13,319 nucleotides of DNA from Chloroflexota bacterium. GTDB taxonomy: Bacteria > Chloroflexota > Anaerolineae > 4572-78 > J111. The position numbers and the translations under genes were made by a program. How positions within the stretch are numbered: the stretch's first letter is position 1; every line of letters starts with the position of its first letter. Location: assembly GCA_003695455.1 (NCBI GenBank), contig RFJF01000755.1, positions 1 through 13,319 of the forward strand, written 5' to 3'. This document shows, piece after piece, positions 6,713 to 13,319 of this stretch. A model generated the notes under the pieces. The model was not told where the DNA came from, did no database searches, and saw only the letters and a list, made by a program, of their open reading frames with translations.

Positions 6713-7904
6713 GGGCGGCAACCTCCTTCAGTTCGTGAACTGCTGCTTCGTGAAATCGCGGGTCATTCTGGGCCAGCAGCGGTTTTCCTTTGAGTTGTCT
6801 GATAAACAGGAAAAGCCAGATTCCGGCCAGCCCCACCGGAATAACCAGGTTGAGCCAGTGAAAATAAAAACCATACGGTGAAAAAGTGGGCATTAAAATC
6901 CAGAAAAAGTCTACATATCGCATAACCAGAACCCAGACCGACAGACCAATGAGCAGTTTGATATTGCGTTTATTTTTACGTGACAACAACAGCGCAAAGG
7001 GCACGGCAAACCCCAGGAAAATCAGCATGGTTGCGGGAACCTGCCAGCCGTTTTGGGTTCTGACCACGTACCAGGTAATGGTTTCCGGCAAGTTAGAGGC
7101 CCAGATAATGAGATACTGCGAAAAAGAAACATACGCCCAAAAGGAAACAAATGCCAGCAGAAAGTTACTTAAATCGTTAAAAACGTAAATATCTACCCGG
7201 TCAGCAAATTTCTGATTACGTTTGGCAATAAAGTTTGCCACCAGAATGGCGGTTGCCACAGCCGCTACCGCGTGGCCGGCAAAGAAAATTACCCCGTACA
7301 TTGAAGAGAACCAGAGCGGGTCCAGCGACATTCCCCAATCATAGGCGGCAAATGTGGTAGTCAGGATAAACAGAATCATACCGGGGGCGCTCAGATTTTT
7401 TAGCCGGGTTGTAATTGCTGTCGGGTCATCAGATTTATCCTGCTGCAAAGACCATTTGTTGAGCAAAAAGGCCAGCCCGCTCCAGATAATAAAATAAATC
7501 ACCGTGCGAACTATGAAAAACGGCACATTCAGCCACGGTTCTTTATATTGCAACAAGTGCGATTCTGCCACCGTTGCCGGGTCTGTCCACGGATACAGAT
7601 ACCCGTAGCCCACAATAATGGGAATGTACAACAGCGCCATAACAGGCAGGGTCATGGCGCCGGATTCAAGGATACGCCGGATGGAGAATCCCCATTTGCC
7701 GCCCACCAAATGGTGAATCATTAAAATTCCCAGGTGGCCCAGCGGAATTGACAGCACAAAAATGTAGCCCAACAGGTAGGACTGAAAAAACTGGGCGCGG
7801 TTGGTTAACAGACCGCCAGCGCCCACCACCAGCGCTACAATACCCACCACCAGTGAAATTTTTTGAATACGGTTTAACTGCGATACCAGCCTGGTTTGAT
7901 CCAT
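6705..7904 (-). CDS. actF: Alternative Complex III membrane subunit ActF (NrfD/PsrC-like)
   Basis: A 399-residue polytopic membrane protein with about ten hydrophobic segments. ActF is the second NrfD/PsrC-like subunit of ACIII, the quinol:cytochrome c oxidoreductase. It pairs with ActC in the membrane and is thought to help in proton transfer rather than carry a redox centre. Recognisable features include the first helix (residues 16-33), PLGHLGILMIHHLVGGKWG at about 54-71, with H57, H64 and H65, and the SFSQYLIIWASNLPE region. The latter is characteristic of this subunit. The C-terminus is charged (HEAAVHELKEVAAHE). The start at ATG 7904 has GGAAGGT five bases before it. It follows actE after 26 bases and its end overlaps the next gene by eight. 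Confidence 0.93.
   Translation of the reverse strand: MDQTRLVSQLNRIQKISLVVGIVALVVGAGGLLTNRAQFFQSYLLGYIFVLSIPLGHLGILMIHHLVGGKWGFSIRRILESGAMTLPVMALLYIPIIVGYGYLYPWTDPATVAESHLLQYKEPWLNVPFFIVRTVIYFIIWSGLAFLLNKWSLQQDKSDDPTAITTRLKNLSAPGMILFILTTTFAAYDWGMSLDPLWFSSMYGVIFFAGHAVAAVATAILVANFIAKRNQKFADRVDIYVFNDLSNFLLAFVSFWAYVSFSQYLIIWASNLPETITWYVVRTQNGWQVPATMLIFLGFAVPFALLLSRKNKRNIKLLIGLSVWVLVMRYVDFFWILMPTFSPYGFYFHWLNLVIPVGLAGIWLFLFIRQLKGKPLLAQNDPRFHEAAVHELKEVAAHE
6721..6728 (-). promoter_or_regulatory. Ribosome binding site of the small membrane protein, inside actF
   Basis: AAGGAGGT, an almost perfect anti-SD match, lies eight bases before ATG 6712 and within the last codons of actF. It fixes MSDQPEF as the N-terminus rather than the TTG at 6721. 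Confidence 0.85.
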
Positions 7905-7930
7905 TGCATACCTTCCAGATTGTAAATCTA

Positions 7931-8569
7931 CTACTTCAGTTGGGATTGGACAGCTTCAGCGTTGTCGGCAGGCAGGTTTTCAACCACCACATTCTGGCTG
8001 TACTGCAACGTGCGAATGTACGCTACAATGGCCCACCGGTCTGCCGGCCGAATACGAGACGCGTAGCTGTACATGGCCCCAAAGCCGTTGGTCATTACAT
8101 CATAATAGTAACCATCTTCCACATCCCGCAGGCGCTGGTCGTGGAACGAGGGCGGTTTTTGGAAACCGCGCTGCACCACAATGCCATCACCGTTGCCCAC
8201 GTAGCCGTGGCACGGCGAACAGAACACGTTGTACCGGTCCTGTCCACGGCGAATAACATCGGCGTCAACGGCAATGGGCGCGGTTTGCACAAATACGTCA
8301 CCGTCAACCTTGCCGGTAAAAAAGACGTCGTCCATCATCATTTTGCCCCACTCGCCGCGCGGCACGGTGTTGGCCGGGAGCGGACGCGAGGCCATGCCGT
8401 TTTCAAACAGCGTGCTTTTTTCCAGCGGGTCAAATCGGGCTTGCTGCCGCATGTGCAGGGGAACAACGTCGCAGCCGGTTATCAATAACGCGCCAACCAC
8501 CAGCACAAGCATTGAAAATTTACGTTTGGTGTTGATCCAGTCAATCATCTGTTGATGGCCCTTTGTCAT
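7931..8569 (-). CDS. actE: Alternative Complex III cytochrome c subunit ActE (monohaem lipoprotein)
   Basis: A 212-residue periplasm-facing cytochrome c. The N-terminal hydrophobic stretch ends in a lipobox, LLITGC, with lipidated cysteine C33. This fits ActE, an acylated subunit. The family pattern RQQARFDPLEKSTLFENGMASRP follows at about 41-63, then CSPCH at 117-121 binds one haem c, and M166 in GFGAMYSYA is the likely axial ligand. ActE transfers electrons from the ActA/ActB haem and cluster chain toward the oxidase. The start is ambiguous: ATG 8569 has no clear ribosome binding site, while ATG 8548 (MIDWINTKRK) has AAAGGG about ten bases upstream and gives a tighter signal peptide. The gene lies six bases after actD. 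Confidence 0.93.
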   Translation of the reverse strand: MTKGHQQMIDWINTKRKFSMLVLVVGALLITGCDVVPLHMRQQARFDPLEKSTLFENGMASRPLPANTVPRGEWGKMMMDDVFFTGKVDGDVFVQTAPIAVDADVIRRGQDRYNVFCSPCHGYVGNGDGIVVQRGFQKPPSFHDQRLRDVEDGYYYDVMTNGFGAMYSYASRIRPADRWAIVAYIRTLQYSQNVVVENLPADNAEAVQSQLK

Positions 8570-8575
8570 AATTTG

Positions 8576-9151
8576 TCAATCATATACTTTGGTTGTGGCG
8601 TCTTGTTCCACCTCATAAATGCCCTGGGGCGCCAAATCTTCCAGAAAGGCACGCGTTTTTTCCATGTCAAATTGTGGGTCGCTCTCCATGATGCACAGGA
8701 AAAATTTATCACGCGAGGCAAGCTCAAACCGGGGAACTCTAAATACCGGGTGGTACGGTTTGGGCAGTCCGTTCAGCGCCAGCATACCTACAACTCCCAA
8801 AATTCCGGCGCCCAGCACCGCCATTTCAAAGGTAATCACCATAAATGCCGGCCAGCTATTTAACGGACGGCCGCCAATGTTCAACGGGTAGGCCAGCACC
8901 GAGGTATAGTATTGCAATCCATAACCCGCCAGGCCGCCCAAAACAGCGCCCAACAGCACAATGTACGGCACACCGTTGCGTTTAATGCCCAGTGCTTCGC
9001 CCAAGCCGTGAACCGGAAACGGGGCGTAGGCGTCCATGTGACGGTAGCCGGCGTTGTACGCTTTTTTGGTTTTTGCCAGCAAATCGTCGGGGTTATCAAA
9101 TTCGGCCATCAGGCCATAATATTCAGGGCCACTTGTTTCTGCTGCACTCAT
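8576..9151 (-). CDS. actD: Alternative Complex III subunit ActD (DUF3341 family)
   Basis: A 191-residue protein with two membrane helices at about 62-83 and 100-126. It has the family pattern YGLMAEFDNPDDLLAKTKKA at the start and MDAYAPFPVHGLGEALG near 39-54, which identify DUF3341. In ACIII structures ActD is a peripheral subunit on the cytoplasmic side with a hairpin in the membrane and no cofactor. The C-terminal domain (FRVPRFELASRDKFFLCI, then residues to 191) is also typical. The ATG at 9151 has GGAG seven bases upstream. It follows actC after 15 bases and precedes actE by six, the standard act gene order. Confidence 0.94.
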   Translation of the reverse strand: MSAAETSGPEYYGLMAEFDNPDDLLAKTKKAYNAGYRHMDAYAPFPVHGLGEALGIKRNGVPYIVLLGAVLGGLAGYGLQYYTSVLAYPLNIGGRPLNSWPAFMVITFEMAVLGAGILGVVGMLALNGLPKPYHPVFRVPRFELASRDKFFLCIMESDPQFDMEKTRAFLEDLAPQGIYEVEQDATTKVYD

Positions 9152-9166
9152 ATTGTTTCTCCGGAT

Positions 9167-10540
9167 TTAGTGATGTGACTCTGTTTTGTGAATCAATTCT
9201 TGCATTTCAAAGACCGAAATCATGGGCAGGGTGCGCACAAAGAGGAACAGGAGTACCAGGAACAACCCCAACGAACCAAACATCAGCGAGAAGTCCCACT
9301 TTGTGGCGCTGAACAGCCCCCAAGAGGCGGGCAAAAAGTCGTGCGTAAGGCTGATAACCACAATCATAAAGCGTTCCAGCCACATGCCGGTGTTGATAAT
9401 TAACGACAGAATGAACATCAGCCACAGGTTGGTTCTGACTTTTTTGAACCAGAGGAATTGAATAGATATCAGGTTGCAGGCCGCCAGCGCCCACACAAAC
9501 GGCGCGTATGCTCCGGTCAGGCGGTACCACATCATATCCACTTCATACACGCTGCCGCCATAAAACGCGGTAAAGAATTCGGTGGTGTAGCCGTAGCCCA
9601 CAATCAACCCGGTGGTCAGCAAAATTTTGCCCATAATATCAAAATGGCGCACGGTGATCATATCCTGCAAACCGTACAGTTTGCGCATGGGAACCAGCAG
9701 CGTTACCACCATGGCAAAACCGGAGAACACAGCCCCGGCCACAAAGTAGGGCGGCAGCACGGTAGTTGTCCAGCCGGGAAGCTGCGAAATGGCAAAGTCA
9801 AAGCTAACCACGGTATGCACCGAAACCACCAGCGGGGTTGCAATGGCGGCCAGCAGCAGGTACAACGCCTGGTGGCGTTCCCAATGGCGGGCCGAGCCGC
9901 GCCAGCCCATAGCCAGCATGCCGTAACCAAATTTGAGTACCGGGTGTTTGGCCCGGTCTCGCATACCGGCCAAATCGGGAATGAGACCCACAAACCAGAA
10001 CAACGCGCTGATGGTAGCGTAGGTACTAATGGCAAACACGTCCCAGGCCAGAGCGCTGCGGAACTGGGGCCACATGCCAAAGGTGTTGGGGTAGGGCATA
10101 ATCCAGTAAAACACCCACGGACGCCCCAGGTGCAGAATAGGATACAAACCGGCGCAGGCCACTGCAAACAGAGTCATTGCCTCGGCAAAGCGGTTGATTG
10201 AAGTTCGCCACTCCTGGCGCAACAAAAAGAGAATGGCCGAAATCAGCGTGCCGGCGTGCCCAATACCAATCCACCAGACAAAGGTGACAATGGGAAATGC
10301 CCAGGCCACCGGGGTATTGTTGCCCCAAACACCGGTACCCCAGGCAAACAATACGGCAATCGAAATCAAATACATGGTGAACAAAATGGCAGCAGCCCCA
10401 AAGCCAACCACCCAACCAAGCGGTGTTCTGACATCCAGCACAACATTGCTTATTTTTTTCCCTACCGATTCGTAGGTGTGGCCGGGTTCAAGAATTACTT
10501 CGGCTTGACCGGGGGGCTGTTGCGAATGGCTAAGTTGCAT
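9167..10540 (-). CDS. actC: Alternative Complex III membrane subunit ActC (NrfD/PsrC-like, quinol-binding)
   Basis: A 457-residue polytopic protein with about ten membrane helices. ActC is the NrfD/PsrC-type subunit that binds quinol next to the iron-sulfur subunit ActB. Conserved segments are seen: GIGHAGTLISAILFLLRQEW at about 92-111 with H95, YPILHLGRPW at 133-142 with H137, and D167 in ALAWDVFA. In this family the His/Asp residues near the periplasmic side line the quinol site; which ones act here is inferred. The N-terminal 40 residues are polar. The ATG at 10540 has AAGGAG six bases upstream. It starts 38 bases after actB and ends 15 bases before actD. Confidence 0.95.
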   Translation of the reverse strand: MQLSHSQQPPGQAEVILEPGHTYESVGKKISNVVLDVRTPLGWVVGFGAAAILFTMYLISIAVLFAWGTGVWGNNTPVAWAFPIVTFVWWIGIGHAGTLISAILFLLRQEWRTSINRFAEAMTLFAVACAGLYPILHLGRPWVFYWIMPYPNTFGMWPQFRSALAWDVFAISTYATISALFWFVGLIPDLAGMRDRAKHPVLKFGYGMLAMGWRGSARHWERHQALYLLLAAIATPLVVSVHTVVSFDFAISQLPGWTTTVLPPYFVAGAVFSGFAMVVTLLVPMRKLYGLQDMITVRHFDIMGKILLTTGLIVGYGYTTEFFTAFYGGSVYEVDMMWYRLTGAYAPFVWALAACNLISIQFLWFKKVRTNLWLMFILSLIINTGMWLERFMIVVISLTHDFLPASWGLFSATKWDFSLMFGSLGLFLVLLFLFVRTLPMISVFEMQELIHKTESHH

Positions 10541-10578
10541 AAATCACTCCTTGCTAAAATATGCCGGTGTCGGGCGAA

Positions 10579-13319
10579 TTATCCGTGCTCGCCGTCGTGG
10601 GCAACGGTGGTTTCAAGCGCCGGGTTGGGGTTATTTAATTTGGCCAGATAGCTTGTGCGCGGCCAAACGCCCAATTCTGCCAGCACCGAGTAATTTTGCG
10701 GCTGCGCTGCCGCCTGGGCCACCGCGCTATTGGGGTCATTGAGGTCTCCAAACACAATGGCGTTGGTGGGGCAGGCCGTTTGGCAGGCCGCCATTACTTC
10801 TCCATCCTGAATGCGGCGGTTTTCATTTTTGGCGGCAATTCGTCCCCGGCTGATTCGTTGGACGCAGTAGGTGCATTTTTCCATCACACCCCGGGTGCGT
10901 ACGGTGACGTTGGGGTTGCGCTGCCCCTTCAGCGATTCTGTGACTTCATCACTGAAGTGGAGGTAGTTGAACCGCCGAACCTTGTACGGGCAGTTGTTTG
11001 AGCAGTACCGTGTGCCAATACAACGGTTGTAAACCATCACGTTCAGTCCTTCATGGTCATGAACGGTGGCTGCCACGGGGCAGACCAGTTCGCAGGGGGC
11101 TTGCTCGCAGTGGTGGCACATCATGGGCTGGTAAACGGTTTCCGGGTTGTCAATGTTGCCTTCGTGGTAGGTATCTACCCGCATCCAGTGCATCTCACGG
11201 CCCACCAGTACCTGCTCTTTGCCCACCACCGGAATGTTGTTTTCGGCCTGGCAGGAAACCACGCAGGCGTTGCAGCCGTTGCACGCGGCAAGGTCAACCA
11301 CCATGCCCCAGGCGTAGCTGTTGTACTCCCATTCCGGGGGCATCAGCGTAAGGTTGGGGTCCGCCTCGTGTTCGCCAATGTGTTCCACAAAGTGAGGGTC
11401 TTCTTTGTACATTTCCAGCGTACCCTCTTTAACAATGTGGCGGCCATCCATTTGCCAGTGCAACTGGGTTGAAGCCAGCTTGTAGGTATCGCTGGTGCGC
11501 CGGATTTCCAGCGCCGGGTCAAACCAGGGAGCGTCTGAGGCGCGCAGTTTGTAGGCGTTGGCGCCAATATTGTCACCCACACGGCCGGCGCGGGTTCGCC
11601 CGTACCCCAGATGCAGGGTCACCGAGTCATCGGCCTGGCCGGGTGTTACCCAAACCGGAGCAAACACGGTGCGTTTGTTCACATCCAGAATAATCATATC
11701 TTCTGATGCAACGCCAAGTTTCTCCGCGGTGCGGGGGCTGATTAGCGCCGCGTTGTCCCAGGTCAGTTTGGTGTGCGGTTTGGGCAGTTCCTGCAACCAG
11801 CCGTTATTGGCAAAACGGCCGTCAAACACGCCGGGGTCGGGCCGGTAGACCAGTTCCAGCCCCTCGGCGGCTGCGGGCTGCCGGGCTTCGATGACGGATT
11901 TTGAGCGAACCCGGTTTGGATCAAAATTGACGGATTTGGGGGCCGGGGCAGAATCGGCAATAAAGCCGTTAAATAACGATTCCCGCCACAGTTTTTCAAA
12001 ATTGGCGGCGCCGGATTGTTTGGCCCAATAATCGTGTACCAGGTCAAAATCGGCCGAGCCGGCCGCGCCAATCATGGCAGCCAGGATTTCGTTGGCATTT
12101 TTGCTTACCGGGTACAGCGGGTTAATTAGCGGCTGGGTCAGGGTAACGGTGCCGTCGTAGGCCAGGCCGTCGCTCCAGCTTTCCAGATAATGTTTGGCCG
12201 GAACGTGCCACTGGCATAACGCCGAGGTTTCATCCTCAAACAGGCCCAACCGAACCCGGTAGTTGACATTTTGCATGGCTTCGGCAAAGTTGAGGTCTCC
12301 GGGGGCGTTGTACACGGGGTTGGCATCAATAATGACCAGCACAGAAACCTTGCCGTTGTTCATATCGTCAACCAGTTCGCGCAGCGATTCCGTCTGGTTG
12401 GTTGATACTTCGAGCGGGTCGGTGTAGGTTACGGTTTGACCGGCATTGCCCAATACCTGATTGATGGCGTGCGCCACGGCGTGAACAATGGGCGGCTGGC
12501 CGGGCCCGGCCAGCACCAGACTTTGGCCGGCGTGTTCCTGCAAATCTGCGGCGGCGGCGGCAATCCATTCATCCGGCACACCGTGCAGGTCTGCGGGGGC
12601 TTCCACATCGGCGCCCACGGCGGCGGCCAGCGCCAGGGCCAGCCCTTTGATTTGTGCCGATTTCAGCGGCAGGCGGTGGTCGGCCATGGTGCCGGTGATG
12701 GTGGGGGTGCTTTCGGCCACGTACAAGCGGTTCATTTCGGGGGTTCCGCCGTTTCGCACGCGGCGCATGGCGGCAAAATCGTGCGCGTAACGCACGTCGC
12801 CGGGGGTGCCGGGAGCCATAAAATCGGCTTCCAGCGAGACAATCACTTTGGCCTGGTCAAAATGGTACACCGGGTTTACATCCTCGCCAAAGGCGATGAG
12901 TGCGCCTTCGCGGGCGTTGTCACGGTTTACGGGTTCGTACTGAATCCATTTGGCATCGGGGTTGTTTTCCAGCAGGGTGGCAAGTTGGGCCTTCATCAGC
13001 GGCGAGGTGATGGTTTCTGTGAGAACCCGCAAGCCGCTGCCGCCGGTTAAGCCCTGCGCCGATACCTCGACGATGAACTGGTTCAAAAACATATCCCACG
13101 AACTGACCAAACCGGCGTTGGTCACAACCTGAGAGCGGTCTGGGTCGTACAAATCCAGCACCGACGCCTGTGCCAACACGTTAGATCCGCCTAAGCTGCC
13201 AGGGTGATCCGGATTGCCATCAAGTTTGGTGGGACGGCCCATGTTGCTTTCGGCCACAATACCGCTGGCTACGCCGCCCAGTTGAAAGGCCGTGGCAAAG
13301 TACATGGGTTGGCCGGGGA
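10579..13319 (-). CDS. actB: Alternative Complex III iron-sulfur subunit ActB (partial, N-terminus off the right edge)
   Basis: The frame is open through the right edge (PGQPMYFATAF continues upstream of the Met at 13305), so 13305 is not the true start. About 912 residues are present. Numbered from that Met, residues 1-640 form a molybdopterin-oxidoreductase-like fold (GRPTKLDGNPDHPGSLGG near 23-40, SVLDLYDPDRSQ near 48-59) that in ACIII carries no molybdenum. The C-terminal ferredoxin-like domain follows from about 660. Cluster motifs: C675, C678, C681, C685; C730, C733, C738, C742; C762, C768, C772 with T765 where a fourth Cys would sit; C811, C814, C841, C845. This predicts three [4Fe-4S] and one [3Fe-4S] cluster, as known for ActB. 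It moves electrons from quinol toward the cytochrome subunits. actC follows after 38 bases; actA should lie upstream. Confidence 0.96.
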   Translation of the reverse strand, partial: PGQPMYFATAFQLGGVASGIVAESNMGRPTKLDGNPDHPGSLGGSNVLAQASVLDLYDPDRSQVVTNAGLVSSWDMFLNQFIVEVSAQGLTGGSGLRVLTETITSPLMKAQLATLLENNPDAKWIQYEPVNRDNAREGALIAFGEDVNPVYHFDQAKVIVSLEADFMAPGTPGDVRYAHDFAAMRRVRNGGTPEMNRLYVAESTPTITGTMADHRLPLKSAQIKGLALALAAAVGADVEAPADLHGVPDEWIAAAAADLQEHAGQSLVLAGPGQPPIVHAVAHAINQVLGNAGQTVTYTDPLEVSTNQTESLRELVDDMNNGKVSVLVIIDANPVYNAPGDLNFAEAMQNVNYRVRLGLFEDETSALCQWHVPAKHYLESWSDGLAYDGTVTLTQPLINPLYPVSKNANEILAAMIGAAGSADFDLVHDYWAKQSGAANFEKLWRESLFNGFIADSAPAPKSVNFDPNRVRSKSVIEARQPAAAEGLELVYRPDPGVFDGRFANNGWLQELPKPHTKLTWDNAALISPRTAEKLGVASEDMIILDVNKRTVFAPVWVTPGQADDSVTLHLGYGRTRAGRVGDNIGANAYKLRASDAPWFDPALEIRRTSDTYKLASTQLHWQMDGRHIVKEGTLEMYKEDPHFVEHIGEHEADPNLTLMPPEWEYNSYAWGMVVDLAACNGCNACVVSCQAENNIPVVGKEQVLVGREMHWMRVDTYHEGNIDNPETVYQPMMCHHCEQAPCELVCPVAATVHDHEGLNVMVYNRCIGTRYCSNNCPYKVRRFNYLHFSDEVTESLKGQRNPNVTVRTRGVMEKCTYCVQRISRGRIAAKNENRRIQDGEVMAACQTACPTNAIVFGDLNDPNSAVAQAAAQPQNYSVLAELGVWPRTSYLAKLNNPNPALETTVAHDGEHG

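Noticed and set aside
9458..10201. Plus-strand open frame of 247 codons
   Set aside because: Antisense to actC; it is the typical His/Gly/Gln-rich shadow of a membrane protein gene.
12436..13050. Plus-strand open frame of 204 codons
   Set aside because: Antisense to actB; Gly/His-rich shadow with no motif.
10579..13305. ActB as a molybdenum or tungsten oxidoreductase
   Set aside because: The fold is molybdopterin-like, but the neighbours actC to actF and the C-terminal cluster pattern identify ACIII ActB, which in known structures has no molybdopterin.
1..13319. CRISPR array, insertion sequence, tRNA or defence system
   Set aside because: No regularly spaced repeats, transposase motifs, terminal repeats or tRNA-like cloverleaf were seen on either strand; nearly all of the window is filled by ordinary genes.

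Overview
The window looks like a bacterial chromosome segment in which every supported gene lies on the minus strand. It reads from the right edge to the left edge as a respiratory operon, a terminator/promoter gap, and then a second small operon. Nothing on the plus strand is convincing. The gene set (Alternative Complex III, an SCO protein and an A2-type caa3 oxidase in one contiguous run), followed by a B12-binding-type radical SAM gene paired with a nucleotidyltransferase-like protein, best fits an aerobic or facultatively aerobic member of the Chloroflexota (Anaerolineae-like). That taxonomic call is inference. Rhodothermota and Bacteroidota also carry ACIII-oxidase clusters.

Right to left, 13319 to 1791: actB (cut by the right edge), actC, actD, actE, actF, a 138-residue single-helix protein of unknown function, an SCO/SenC copper chaperone, coxB fused to cytochrome c, coxA, coxC and coxD. 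Gaps are 6 to 39 bases or short overlaps, so this is almost certainly one transcript. It ends in a strong intrinsic terminator at 1728-1764. ActA, the multiheme cytochrome normally upstream of actB, is not in the window and would be expected just beyond the right edge. The genes together describe a quinol-to-oxygen chain. ACIII (ActC/ActF membrane subunits, ActB iron-sulfur subunit, ActE haem c lipoprotein) oxidises quinol. Electrons pass to the haem c and CuA of CoxB, then to haem a and the haem a3/CuB centre of CoxA. SCO probably metallates CuA.

The 165-base gap 1626-1790 holds the terminator and a good sigma70-like promoter (TTGACC, 16 bases, TACAAT) for the second unit. That unit is a nucleotidyltransferase-fold protein at 690-1625 followed three bases later by a radical SAM gene that runs off the left edge (1-686). 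The radical SAM gene is easy to miss because it has no stop inside the window. Its CxxxCxxC motif is readable at the very edge.

No mobile element, CRISPR array, tRNA or rRNA was recognised. The respiratory cluster is a known type of system. The least explained parts are the 138-residue protein between actF and sco, and the nucleotidyltransferase/radical SAM pair.
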